Both the position numbers and the translations under genes were made by a program. Below the pieces are notes generated by a model. It was not told the DNA's origin, did not search any database, and saw only the letters and a program-made list of their open reading frames with translations. A stretch of DNA of 64,000 nucleotides from Achromobacter marplatensis (GTDB taxonomy: Bacteria; Pseudomonadota; Gammaproteobacteria; Burkholderiales; Burkholderiaceae_B), in NCBI RefSeq assembly GCF_002209535.1, contig NZ_NJIG01000003.1, positions 124,001-188,000 on the forward strand, in the 5' to 3' direction. Of this stretch, positions 16,698 to 25,198 are shown in pieces (the stretch's first letter is position 1; each line of letters opens with the position of its first letter).

Positions 16698-16732
16698 TGT
16701 CCTAAAGGTCATATATGCCACTTTTTAGGACA
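16698..16732. promoter_or_regulatory. Long inverted repeat, candidate operator of the GlxA-type regulator
   Basis: TGTCCTAAA, 17 bases, TTTAGGACA. The centre holds a second near-palindrome, GGTCATATATGCC. It lies between the divergent SDR pair and the regulator, 39 bases before the regulator start. The two 9-bp arms are exact complements, and their centres are 26 bp apart, roughly two and a half helical turns. Confidence 0.6.
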
Positions 16733-16771
16733 GCGCTATGATGGCGGGATTCCATTTGCGCGGAGACCGCC

Positions 16772-17710
16772 ATGCAACGCATGGGTTTTGTCGTATTCCC
16801 CGATTTCCAGGTAATGGGCTTTGCCGCCCTGACCGCCTTCGAGATCGCCAACGTGATTTCGGGCCAAGCCTATTACCGCATTCAACTACTGTCCGAGCAC
16901 GGCGGGCCCATCCGGGCGTCCGCCGGCTTTACGGTCGACACGACCGCCATCGGCAGGAAGTCCTTCGACACCGTGGTCATCGGCGCCGGTATGGAGCCCT
17001 ATCCGGCATCGGCGGGCATCCTGGATTTCGTGCGCCGCTCCGTGCGCACGGCCCGCCGTGTGGCCGCGCCCTGCATAGGCGCCTTCACGCTGGCCGAGGC
17101 CGGCGTGCTGGATGGCCGCCGGGCCACCACGCACTGGGCCTTTGCGCGCGAGCTGCAAGCCCGCTTTCCCCAGCTGAAGGTTGAAGAAGACCGCATCTTC
17201 ATCATCGACGGCCCCGTCTGGACTTCTGCCGGGATGAGCGCCGGCATTGACCTGGCGCTGGCCATGGTGGAGAAGGACCTGGGGCCGGAGGTCGCGCGCG
17301 ACACGGCGCGCAAGCTGGTCGTTTATCACCGCCGCGCGGGCGGTCAGTCGCAGTTTTCCGCCTTGCTGGCGTTGGAGCCGAAATCGGACCGCATTCAAAA
17401 GGCGCTCGACTTCGCCAAGCAGAATCTGCGTCGCGACCTGACCGTGGAAGACATGGCCAATGCGGCCAGTCTCAGTGCCCGCCAATTCAGCCGCGCGTTC
17501 CGCGCCGAGACCGGGCAGTCTCCCGCCAAAGCCGTCGAGAACCTGCGTGTGGAAGCGGCCCGGGTATTGATGGAGCAAGGCCGCCTGTCGATGGATACGA
17601 TCGCCGACGAAACCGGGTTCGCGGATCGCGAACGCATGCGCCGCGCCTTTCTGCGTTCGTTCGGCCAGCCGCCTCAAGCCATGCGACGCCAGGCGAGGAT
17701 GACGGGCTGA
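16772..17710 (+). CDS. GlxA-family (DJ-1-like + AraC HTH) transcriptional regulator
   Basis: A 312-residue regulator with two parts. An N-terminal DJ-1/PfpI-like domain (about 1-190) carries TVVIGAGMEP and an elbow RRVAAPCIGAFTLAEAG; a C-terminal AraC/XylS DNA-binding domain (about 205-305) has two HTHs (TVEDMANAASLSARQFSRAF and SMDTIADETGFADRERMRRA). The elbow Cys is kept, but in this family the domain senses ligands rather than acting as an enzyme. It is divergent from the two SDR genes and probably governs them through the repeat at 16698-16732. The effector is unknown. Confidence 0.92.
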   Translation: MQRMGFVVFPDFQVMGFAALTAFEIANVISGQAYYRIQLLSEHGGPIRASAGFTVDTTAIGRKSFDTVVIGAGMEPYPASAGILDFVRRSVRTARRVAAPCIGAFTLAEAGVLDGRRATTHWAFARELQARFPQLKVEEDRIFIIDGPVWTSAGMSAGIDLALAMVEKDLGPEVARDTARKLVVYHRRAGGQSQFSALLALEPKSDRIQKALDFAKQNLRRDLTVEDMANAASLSARQFSRAFRAETGQSPAKAVENLRVEAARVLMEQGRLSMDTIADETGFADRERMRRAFLRSFGQPPQAMRRQARMTG

Positions 17711-17917
17711 TTAACCGCAGATGTAACAGGGTAGAAATACCTGCAATATCGTGAAGCCTGGACAATAAACAGGCCTCGTATACTCGCCTCCGCACCGAAT
17801 ATCTTGCCGGCCTTCAACGTAAGTTAATGACTGACTGCGCCAGAAGATCGCTCGTTCTATACAGAAATAAACAATCAAAACGCTTTTATAGAAATTCGAC
17901 AGGACGTTTCCTAACTC

Positions 17918-18817
17918 ATGAGAACCCTTCTGAAGGTCAGCCCGAGTATGCGCCAACGGTGCGTCCGCACCGCCATGGCCGGTCTGCTTGCCTCCACCTT
18001 CGCGGTATTCGCCGCGCCCGCGCTGGCCGCCGACGACAGCGCGCCCGTCATACCGCGATCCACGGCTGCCGCCGTGACGCCTCCCGACGCGGCCACGGTG
18101 ATGTACTTCATCTACCAGATCGACGGCAAGGGCGAGACGACGTATGAAGTGGCGAACGGCAGCATCGCCACCTACTGGTTTGGCCATGCCTTCGAATCCG
18201 AAGGCAAGCACTACTACACCGGGTTTGTTTGGGAAACGGCGGAACGTTACGGCAAGCCGGGCGAAGACCAGGTCGGCCCCGAGACTCGGGTCAATCTCGC
18301 GGAATCCACCTTCGTATTGAACGATCCGGCCTCGGAACGCCCCTGGAAATTCCGCGGCTTGGAGCACACCATTGGCGAATTCGGCGCGTATGAAAGAGCG
18401 CCGGACGTCGATACCCGGCGCAAGCCGATCGAGCACCGCACGCCCGCAGGCAAGCTGTTGCTGGCCGTGCCGGACACCAGCTTCGAAAACGGCATCACGA
18501 GCGACGGGTATTCCCTTCTGGTATTCGATCCGGAACGGTTGAAGCAAGACTCCGACAACAAGGTCTGGACTTACGTGGGCAACGTCCTGACAGGCGAAGA
18601 CAACAGCGCCGCCTGCGCAGACGGCGAAGTCATGCCGTGTACCAGCAGCACCGGCGAATTGGTGTTCTCCGCGGACGGCACCAACGACATGCCGCGCGTG
18701 ACCGTCAAACCCAGTGGCACCACCATCTCGGGGCCGAACAAGACCCGCCAGTTGGGCGCCGCCGACGTCACGAATTACTCGTACGACGCCAAGACCAAAC
18801 AGTACGTCAGCCGCTGA
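17918..18817 (+). CDS. Secreted protein of unknown function
   Basis: A 299-residue protein with a signal peptide ending at PALAA near residue 40. A start at Met11 (MRQRCVRTAMAGLLASTFAV) gives a more usual signal length than the first ATG listed. The mature protein is acidic and beta-rich, with YFIYQIDGKGETTYEVANGS near its start, a central TRVNLAESTFVLNDPA, and Cys pairs only in the AACADGEVMPCTSSTG segment, perhaps a disulphide. I do not recognise the family. It lies upstream of a small membrane protein with a repeat-rich gap between them. The 207-bp region before it is comparatively A+T-rich, but I could not assign a promoter with confidence. Confidence 0.78.
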   Translation: MRTLLKVSPSMRQRCVRTAMAGLLASTFAVFAAPALAADDSAPVIPRSTAAAVTPPDAATVMYFIYQIDGKGETTYEVANGSIATYWFGHAFESEGKHYYTGFVWETAERYGKPGEDQVGPETRVNLAESTFVLNDPASERPWKFRGLEHTIGEFGAYERAPDVDTRRKPIEHRTPAGKLLLAVPDTSFENGITSDGYSLLVFDPERLKQDSDNKVWTYVGNVLTGEDNSAACADGEVMPCTSSTGELVFSADGTNDMPRVTVKPSGTTISGPNKTRQLGAADVTNYSYDAKTKQYVSR

Positions 18818-18869
18818 CGCACAGCCGTAACACACAGCCGCTAATACACAGCCGCTACGCACGTAGCGG
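18809..18869. repeat. Four 13-14-bp tandem AGCCG units ending in a perfect hairpin
   Basis: AGCCG-containing units start at 18809, 18823, 18836 and 18850 (period 14, 13, 14), each close to CACAGCCGCTAA. The last runs into CCGCTACG-CA-CGTAGCGG (18852-18869), an 8-bp perfect stem. The first unit overlaps the stop region of the secreted protein. It may serve as a terminator or mRNA 3' end; there is no T-run. Confidence 0.6.
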
Positions 18870-18888
18870 CCTTCACTGCCCCCACGCC

Positions 18889-19392
18889 ATGAACCAGTTC
18901 CTGCTTGCCTTGATCGTGCTGCTTGCGGCGGCAAGCGTCGTCTATCGATACGTACGCCGCCGCCCTCACGACACAGGCCGCGCCATTGCCCGGGATGTGC
19001 TTGCCGGCGTCGCGGTCTATGGGCTGATCGGCCCGCTGATCGGCTTGCTGGTCGTGACGTTCACGATTTCGCTGCCGGCCACCCTGTTCAGCCTGGACGG
19101 CGTGCGCACGGCCTATCTATTCGGCGCGATGCCCGCCGTGCTGTGCGGCGTGACGGCCGGCGCTTTCAAAGCGGCGCGCACGTCGTGGCGCACGCCGGCA
19201 TGGATATGCGTCGCCGGCGCGTTGTACGGGTTTCTTTTCATCCTGTCGGTCTTCGGCGCGCATCGCCTGGGCTACGTCATCGACGCCGCGAAGGCGGGCG
19301 CCCTGCCCGGTCTGGCTGCGGCCATCGTGTGCACGCTACTGTTCTACGGCAGGCCGCGGCAGGCGAGCGGACCTGCCGCGCAAGGACAATGA
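18889..19392 (+). CDS. Small integral membrane protein, unknown function
   Basis: A 167-residue protein with four or five predicted transmembrane helices: FLLALIVLLAAASVVYRYV at the start, then VAVYGLIGPLIGLLVVTF, a third at about residues 77-95, IKV-free WICVAGALYGFLFILSVFGA, and GLAAAIVCTLLFYG at the end. The start is the ATG at 18889; the frame is open further upstream, but into the previous gene. There is no strong ribosome-binding site. No family is recognised. Its loops carry Arg-rich segments (YVRRRPHDTGR) on the predicted cytoplasmic side. Confidence 0.65.
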   Translation: MNQFLLALIVLLAAASVVYRYVRRRPHDTGRAIARDVLAGVAVYGLIGPLIGLLVVTFTISLPATLFSLDGVRTAYLFGAMPAVLCGVTAGAFKAARTSWRTPAWICVAGALYGFLFILSVFGAHRLGYVIDAAKAGALPGLAAAIVCTLLFYGRPRQASGPAAQGQ

Positions 19393-19499
19393 CAATCCGC
19401 TGAAACCCCGCTGGGACAGCGCTTTCGCGCCCTCCGCTTAAAGGTGTTATTAAGCCTGCATGACTACAATTTCCGAATCGCATTCCCGATTCACCCGTC

Positions 19500-20681
19500 A
19501 TGCCGTTGCAGCAGTTTTCATCGATACATCCCGACCGCGGCGGCATCCGTATCGCACCGCCCGATTCGCGCCAAGCCCCCTTGGCGTTGCAAGCCATCCA
19601 GCGCTTTCTGTCGGAACTAGGGCTTGGCGATACGGCAAACTGTTCGGGCGTAGCCGGCGCCGCGCCGGGCGCGCAAGCGTGGCTTAATGCCGCCTTCGCC
19701 GCGGCATGCATGCCGGACCACGACACGACGGGCGTCGCGCACACATTGAACCTGTGCACGCACGCAAACGACATCGACCTGGACCGCGAGATCGTGTTGG
19801 CCATGCTGGCCAGCCCGGTGGCGTTTTCGTTTCCCACCATCGCGGAACTGGAATCGGCGGTACGCATCCGCCGCTATATCGTCCAGGCTGCCCGCAAGAC
19901 CGCATTGGCCTTCGATACGGTGCACGCCGAACGGCCGTCCGACTACTGGACCTATGATGAGGCGCGCGGCTTTACCGTGTTGCCGGGAAAGTCGCTGATC
20001 GAAGGCCTGCGCAAGGCCACGCAGCCCGAGGCCTCGGGCCAGTTGTATGCCTTCTCTTGCTACCGGGCCACGGAATACGTGACGGTGCTTGGCATTGCGC
20101 AGGAACTGCAGCAGGCCAATCCCGACCTGGGCCGTCGCCTGCAACGCCAATGGGAAACCCGCGCCGTCATGTCCGGCCGCTTTCACGAAGCCTTCCTGCA
20201 CGAATACGGTTCGCTTGCCGATCCCCTGCCCCATCGCTTTTACGTGCCGGGCGACCGGCTGTGGTTCCGCAACCCAGATGCCGCCTCGTCGGACGTCGAG
20301 GGGTACGAGGGGTCATGGGTGTTCTATCTAGGCAATGGCGAGTTCAATAATTTCTGGGAACGCGGCAAGCCGTTCACGCTGACGACCAAATGCGTGGAGA
20401 TCTTCCATTGGCGTCATGGGTTGAGCACGGACGCGGCCGGCAAGCTCTGCATCGACGAATGCATCGTCAAGGAACGCGTGAGGCAGACCCTGGCGGATCC
20501 CGAAGCTACAGCCGACGTCCTGGCGCGCATGACGCGGATCCGCGATCCGCAAGGCGTCTATGAACAAGGCGGCTGCATCGACGCGACGCGAGAACGGGTA
20601 CGCTGGGTGCGCCCGGGCCATGCCGACATCGCCCTGCCCGAGTACCCGACGCCGCTGCCGTTGTGGTCGATCGCTGCCTGA
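19500..20681 (+). CDS. Protein related to Bacillus spore transglutaminase (Tgl family)
   Basis: A 393-residue soluble protein. From about residue 100 on it follows the layout of Bacillus Tgl: ASPVAFSFPTIAELESAV-like start, IRRYIVQAARKTALAF, YW near 149, YAFSCYRATEY with candidate nucleophile Cys187, and FYVPGDRLWFRNPD (247-260) followed by GYEGSWVFYLGNG. In Tgl, as I recall it, the Cys stands in YAFEC and the rest of the triad in WRGEN and FAHG. Here those places read YEGSW and NNFW, so the partner Glu and His seem replaced. There is a unique N-terminal extension of about 95 residues. No signal peptide is seen. A protein cross-linking or deamidating role is possible; loss of activity is equally possible. 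Confidence 0.65.
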   Translation: MPLQQFSSIHPDRGGIRIAPPDSRQAPLALQAIQRFLSELGLGDTANCSGVAGAAPGAQAWLNAAFAAACMPDHDTTGVAHTLNLCTHANDIDLDREIVLAMLASPVAFSFPTIAELESAVRIRRYIVQAARKTALAFDTVHAERPSDYWTYDEARGFTVLPGKSLIEGLRKATQPEASGQLYAFSCYRATEYVTVLGIAQELQQANPDLGRRLQRQWETRAVMSGRFHEAFLHEYGSLADPLPHRFYVPGDRLWFRNPDAASSDVEGYEGSWVFYLGNGEFNNFWERGKPFTLTTKCVEIFHWRHGLSTDAAGKLCIDECIVKERVRQTLADPEATADVLARMTRIRDPQGVYEQGGCIDATRERVRWVRPGHADIALPEYPTPLPLWSIAA

Positions 20682-20724
20682 TCCCACCCCCGGCGCCCAG
20701 CGCGCGACTACTCGAAAAGCGAAG

Positions 20725-21912
20725 CTATCGCATACGGATGGATGGCAGGATGAATTCGAATTTCAGGCGGCGGGTGGCAAGCATCACCGCCGCCAGCACG
20801 GCGATGCCTGAAAGAATGCCCGACAGCCGTAGCAGCGCGGGCATCGGATCGTTTGCCCACTGGTGGTCCTGCACGAACACCATGATGAACGCGATGGTGA
20901 ACTGGCGGCCGACATAGCTGGCACCCTGCGGGCCAGACTGCACATGGCATCCTGTCCAGACGCCCAACGACAGCACCAGCATGGACAGTACGGCCTGCCC
21001 CTGCGTCACCGGCAGCAGCGCCATTCCCAAGGCGCCGGCCAACAGGCAGCCGATCACGCGTTGCACCATTTTTTCGATGATGGGCTGGCGCGTCCCATCC
21101 ACCAATTTGCCGGCCGGCAGCATCAGCACGGCAATCGCCGTCACCAGTGATTGCGCGAAGCCGGGCATATCCAGGAAGTACGTGGCCGCAGCCAGCAAGG
21201 CAATGGCCAGGGCGGCCTGCATGCCCAGCACCAGCCGGTTGCGCCGCAGCGATTCGGCCGAAGGTACCGGGATTGCCGCGGGCGGCGTCGCGCACTCGCC
21301 CCCGCCGAATGCCGTTGCCGATGCGGCGGGCGGCCGGATCCGCCGATACCAGCGCGGCCCGAAATGGAACACGCAGGCCACCACCACGCAAGCCAGCGTG
21401 CCGATCACGACTTCGGCCGCCCGCAAGGCGGCGAACACGGCCGTCGATTCCAGAGAATTCAGTACGTGCGCTTCGTAGGTCACCATCAGGGCCGTCACCC
21501 CGCCCAGCATCCAGGCGTAAGGCGCCTTGGATCCGTTGGCGTGATACGCCGCCACGCCGCCGATCGCGCCGAGCGCCGGCACGAACAGCCAGGGGCGATC
21601 ACCGATCAACGGACCCGCGATGGCGCCCAGCGCCGCGCCCATCAAGGTGCCGATCACGCGGTGCGCGGCACGCTCCACCGACCCCGCGAAGCTGGTCTGC
21701 ATCACGGCAAAGCCGCTGATGGCGGCCCACCAGGTATAGGACAGATGCAAGGCGTTCGCCAAGGCGACGGCAAGCGCGACCGACAGCACCGCTTCGGCAC
21801 TGAAGATCGCGCGGTCCCGTGACGGCTTCCAGGCGGCCAGTTCACGCATCAACGCGGTAACGGCCGCCCGGCAGGTGCGTAGCAGCGTGCTGGCCAGGTT
21901 CATCGTATTCAT
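20725..21912 (-). CDS. FUSC-family membrane protein (aromatic acid exporter/fusaric-acid resistance type)
   Basis: A 395-residue protein with two bundles of transmembrane helices, each opening with the FUSC pattern: AVLSVALAVALANALHLSYT with WWAAISGFAVMQTSFAGSVE, then the repeat after about residue 225 (GMQAALAIALLAAATYFLDM, RVIGCLLAGALGMALLP). A conserved HRVIGTLMGAALGAIAGPL helix follows the first pair. It lacks the long cytoplasmic domain of full YccS/AaeB proteins. Relatives export aromatic carboxylates or are of unknown role. It follows the LysR/catB promoter region on the opposite side of catB and may be co-transcribed with the LysR gene at 21980. Confidence 0.85.
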   Translation of the reverse strand: MNTMNLASTLLRTCRAAVTALMRELAAWKPSRDRAIFSAEAVLSVALAVALANALHLSYTWWAAISGFAVMQTSFAGSVERAAHRVIGTLMGAALGAIAGPLIGDRPWLFVPALGAIGGVAAYHANGSKAPYAWMLGGVTALMVTYEAHVLNSLESTAVFAALRAAEVVIGTLACVVVACVFHFGPRWYRRIRPPAASATAFGGGECATPPAAIPVPSAESLRRNRLVLGMQAALAIALLAAATYFLDMPGFAQSLVTAIAVLMLPAGKLVDGTRQPIIEKMVQRVIGCLLAGALGMALLPVTQGQAVLSMLVLSLGVWTGCHVQSGPQGASYVGRQFTIAFIMVFVQDHQWANDPMPALLRLSGILSGIAVLAAVMLATRRLKFEFILPSIRMR

Positions 21913-21979
21913 CCTAGCGCCCGGCCATCCCCCCGGGCAAGCACGGCGTCAATCGGCCAACCCCGACTACGTTCGCAGG

Positions 21980-22861
21980 CTACTTCGCCAACCCAGCCGC
22001 CAACGCCAACGCGCGCTGCAGGAACGCGGACTGGTCATCCTTGCGGTAGCTGACGATGACTGGCGACACGAAGGCGTCGCCTTCGATCCGCACGTGGGCC
22101 ACATCCTGCCGTTGCAAGCGCTGCACCGAAGCCGGCACCACCGACACGCCCAGACCCGCCGCCACCAGCCCGATCGCGGTCTGCAATTCGTTGGCCTCCT
22201 GGACGACCTGCAACGCGTAGCCCGCGGCGCGGAACAGCCCCAGCACATGGTCCGCGAAGTTCGGCCGTGGCCGCGCGGGGTACAGCACGAACGGCTCTTG
22301 CGCCAAGCGCTCCACCGATACGCTGCCCATCGCCGCCAACGGATGATGCAGCGGCACGGCGGCCATCAGCGGTTCGGTCATCAACACCCGGCGTTCGATC
22401 GCCGGATCATCCAGCAGGATCCGGCCGATGCCCAGATCAATGCGCCCTGCTTTCAACGCCTCCAGTTGCGGCAGCGTCGTCATCTCCGTCAGGCCCACTT
22501 CCACTTGGGGATCGGCGCTGCGCAGTTGGCGGATCAGTTCCGGCACGAAGCCATACAGGGTCGACGGCACAAAGCCGATGCCGAACCAGCGCCGCTGCGT
22601 TTGGCCCAGGCGGCGCGTGCCTTCCAGCACTTCCTCCAGGCGGGCGGTCAACAGCCGCGATTGCTCCAGCAGGAAGCGCCCGGCTTCGGTCAGCCGCAAG
22701 GCACGGGTGGTGCGTTCAAACAGCTGCACGCCCAATTCTTCCTCGAACTGGCGAATTTGACGGCTGAGCGGCGGCTGGGCGATGTGCAGCCGGGCGGCGG
22801 CACGCGTGAAGCTGCCCTCTTCCGCCACAGCCTGGAAGTAGCGCAGGTGTCTGAGCTGCAT
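21980..22861 (-). CDS. catR: LysR-family regulator, CatR/BenM-like, beside catB
   Basis: A 293-residue LysR regulator. The HTH region reads MQLRHLRYFQAVAEEGSFTR and AARLHIAQPPLSRQIRQFEE, the close match to CatR/CatM/BenM, and the effector domain has RRWFGIGFVPSTLYG as in the muconate-responsive group. It is divergent from catB and separated from it by 106 bp that hold a 9-bp-armed inverted repeat. CatR-type proteins activate catB in response to cis,cis-muconate; that role is assumed here from location. The symbol is given because type and position agree, not because function is proven. Confidence 0.82.
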   Translation of the reverse strand: MQLRHLRYFQAVAEEGSFTRAAARLHIAQPPLSRQIRQFEEELGVQLFERTTRALRLTEAGRFLLEQSRLLTARLEEVLEGTRRLGQTQRRWFGIGFVPSTLYGFVPELIRQLRSADPQVEVGLTEMTTLPQLEALKAGRIDLGIGRILLDDPAIERRVLMTEPLMAAVPLHHPLAAMGSVSVERLAQEPFVLYPARPRPNFADHVLGLFRAAGYALQVVQEANELQTAIGLVAAGLGVSVVPASVQRLQRQDVAHVRIEGDAFVSPVIVSYRKDDQSAFLQRALALAAGLAK

Positions 22862-22869
22862 GGCTATTT

Positions 22870-22905
22870 AGACTATATAGGTATGAATAGGAACCCATAT
22901 AGTCT
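22870..22905. promoter_or_regulatory. Inverted repeat, candidate CatR operator for catB
   Basis: AGACTATAT, 18 bases, ATATAGTCT: exact 9-bp arms in the 106-bp gap between the LysR gene and catB. It begins 8 bases from the LysR start and lies 62 bases ahead of the catB ATG, a usual place for a LysR activation site. The spacer is longer than a single LysR box, so it may hold recognition and activation half-sites. Confidence 0.65.
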
Positions 22906-22967
22906 TGGACTCAAGGTGAAAGCGCAAGCCATACTGGTGCCATCGCTTAATTTCTGGCAAAAAAAGT

Positions 22968-24092
22968 ATGAATCCGGCAAGCATTCTCTCGGTTGAAGCC
23001 ATTCTGGTGGATCTGCCCACCATCCGCGCCCATCAACTGGCCATGGCGGTCATGCAGCGGCAAACGCTCGTGATCGTGCGCCTGACGTGCAGCGACGGCA
23101 TCGAAGGCATCGGCGAAGCCACCACCATTGGCGGCCTGTCTTACGGCGAAGAAAGCCCCGAGGGCATCAAGCTGGCCATCGATACCTATCTGGCCCCGGC
23201 TTTGGCCGGCCTGGACGCCACCAACATCCACGCGGCCATGCAGCGCCTGGAAAAAGTGGCCCGCGGCAACCGCTTCGCCAAGTCCGCGCTGGAAACCGCG
23301 CTGTTGGACGCCCAGGGCAAGCGGCTGAACGTGCCGGTGTCGACTTTATTGGGCGGCGCCGTGCGCACCCGCATGCCGGTGCTGTGGACCCTGGCCAGCG
23401 GCGACACCGCCCGCGATATCGAGGAAGCCGAGTCGCTGCTGCAAAGCCGCCGCCACAACACGTTCAAGCTGAAAGTGGGCCGCCGCGCCGTGTCGGAAGA
23501 CGTGGCGCACGTGTCGCGCATCAAGCAGGCGCTGGGCGACCGCGCCCGTGTGACGGTGGACGTGAACCAGGCCTGGAACGAGGCCGATGCCGCCGGCGCC
23601 ATCGCGCGTCTGGAAGCGGCCGGCGTGGACCTGATCGAACAGCCCATTCCGCGTGCCAACCTGGCGGGCATGGCCCGCCTGGCCGCCCGCTTCGTCGTGC
23701 CGATCATGGCGGACGAAGCCGTGAATGGCCCCGAAGACGCGCTGAACATCGCGCGCCAAGGCGCGGCCGACGTGCTGGCGCTGAAGATCGCCAAGTCGGG
23801 GGGCCTGTATGAGATGCTGCGCACCGCCGCGGTGGGCGATGCCGCCGGCATGTCGCTGTATGGCGGCACGATGCTGGAAGGCTCGGTGGGGTCGATCGCG
23901 TCGGCGCACGGCTTTGCCTGCCTGCCGCGCCTGTCCTGGGGCACCGAGCTATTCGGCCCGCTGCTGCTGAAGGACGACATCGTCGCCAACCCACCGCGCT
24001 ATGCCGATTTTGAACTGGAACTACCCGCCGGCCCCGGCCTGGGGCTGACGCTGGACGAAGACAAACTGAATTTCTACCGGCGGGACCGCTGA
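22968..24092 (+). CDS. catB: Muconate cycloisomerase
   Basis: A 374-residue enolase-superfamily enzyme that converts cis,cis-muconate to muconolactone in the catechol branch of the beta-ketoadipate pathway. The capping domain (1-130) has GIGEATTIGGLSYGEESPE. The barrel has KLKVG with the paired Lys of the active site (near residue 165), DVNQAWNEADAA with the first metal-ligand Asp, IEQPIPR with the second acid, and IMADEAVNG with the third, then ALKIAKSGG with the second catalytic Lys. All catalytic residues are present. It is followed by a Bug protein; catA and catC are not in the window. Confidence 0.93.
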   Translation: MNPASILSVEAILVDLPTIRAHQLAMAVMQRQTLVIVRLTCSDGIEGIGEATTIGGLSYGEESPEGIKLAIDTYLAPALAGLDATNIHAAMQRLEKVARGNRFAKSALETALLDAQGKRLNVPVSTLLGGAVRTRMPVLWTLASGDTARDIEEAESLLQSRRHNTFKLKVGRRAVSEDVAHVSRIKQALGDRARVTVDVNQAWNEADAAGAIARLEAAGVDLIEQPIPRANLAGMARLAARFVVPIMADEAVNGPEDALNIARQGAADVLALKIAKSGGLYEMLRTAAVGDAAGMSLYGGTMLEGSVGSIASAHGFACLPRLSWGTELFGPLLLKDDIVANPPRYADFELELPAGPGLGLTLDEDKLNFYRRDR

Positions 24093-24179
24093 CGGCCCGC
24101 AGGGACGCAAACCACGACACCCGGCCGCGCCCGCCTTGAAGGGCGCACCCACAATAATTCAAGCATCACGGAGACAACC

Positions 24180-25166
24180 ATGCGCATGCGCCATGTATTC
24201 AAACCCTTTGCCCGCGCCATGCTGGCCCTGTCGCTCTTGGGCGGCGCATCCGCCGCACTGGCCGACAGCTACCCTGACCGCCCGGTCAAATGGGTCGTGC
24301 CCTTCCCGCCCGGAGGCGCCATGGATAGCATCGCCCGCACGCTGGGCGAATCCATGGGCAAGCAGCTGAACACGTCCTTCATCGTCGAGAACCGCGCTGG
24401 CGCGGGCGGCAATATCGGCGCGGCTACCGTCGCACGCGCCAAACCCGACGGCTACACGATCCTGATCGTGGCCAACGGCATGGCCGTCAACCCCGCGCTG
24501 TACGCCGACTTGAACTACGACCCCATCAAGGACTTCACGCCGATCTCGCTGCTGGCCGTGGTGCCCAACGTGCTGGTCACCAATCCGTCCCGCACCAGCG
24601 CGACCAGCGTGCAGGACGTGATCGCCAAGGCCAAAGCCCAGCCACACCACTACACCTACGCCTCGGCCGGCGTGGGTACATCGATCCACCTGGCGGGCGA
24701 ACTCTTCGTATCAATGACGGGCGTCGACATGCTGCACGTGCCCTACAAGGGCAGCGGCCCGGCCGTGGCCGACCTGCTGGGCGGCCAGGTGGACTACATG
24801 TTCGACAGCATCACATCGGCCAAGCCGCATGTGGCCAGCGGCAAGCTGCGCGCGCTGGCCGTCACCACCACCAAACGCTCCGCCGCCCTGCCTGACGTGC
24901 CGACCCTGCAGGAAGCCGGCGTGCCGGGCTATGAGTTGATGCCCTGGTTCGCGGCGTTCGCCCCCGCTGGCACGCCGCCGGAAGTGGTTGCCAAGCTGAA
25001 CGAAGCCATGCGCAATGCGCTGGCTGAACCGAAGGTGAAGGCAACGCTGGATTCGATCGGCGCCGAGTCGATCGGAAGCAGCCCGGACGCGCTGCGCGAC
25101 CATCTGGCCAAAGAAACCCAACAGTGGAAGACCTTGGTCAAGGAACGCAACATCAAGATCAACTGA
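24180..25166 (+). CDS. Bug/TctC-family periplasmic binding protein
   Basis: A 328-residue exported binding protein of the tripartite tricarboxylate receptor family. A signal peptide (about 1-29, ending ALSLLGGASAALAD) precedes YPDRPVKWVVPFPPGGAMDS, the family opening. VENRAGAGGNIGAATVARAK and VPYKGSGPAVADLLGGQVDY are further Bug hallmarks. It lies 87 bases after catB in the same direction and probably binds an aromatic acid or muconate-like carboxylate. No TctA/TctB membrane partners are seen nearby. Bordetella and Achromobacter carry many such orphan Bug proteins. Confidence 0.92.
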   Translation: MRMRHVFKPFARAMLALSLLGGASAALADSYPDRPVKWVVPFPPGGAMDSIARTLGESMGKQLNTSFIVENRAGAGGNIGAATVARAKPDGYTILIVANGMAVNPALYADLNYDPIKDFTPISLLAVVPNVLVTNPSRTSATSVQDVIAKAKAQPHHYTYASAGVGTSIHLAGELFVSMTGVDMLHVPYKGSGPAVADLLGGQVDYMFDSITSAKPHVASGKLRALAVTTTKRSAALPDVPTLQEAGVPGYELMPWFAAFAPAGTPPEVVAKLNEAMRNALAEPKVKATLDSIGAESIGSSPDALRDHLAKETQQWKTLVKERNIKIN

Positions 25167-25198
25167 GGCACCGAGGCGGGCAAGTCCGCCCCGACCCC

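Noticed and set aside
25175..25190. A 5-bp GC hairpin as a terminator between the convergent Bug and GntR genes
   Set aside because: The stem is short and there is no T-run.
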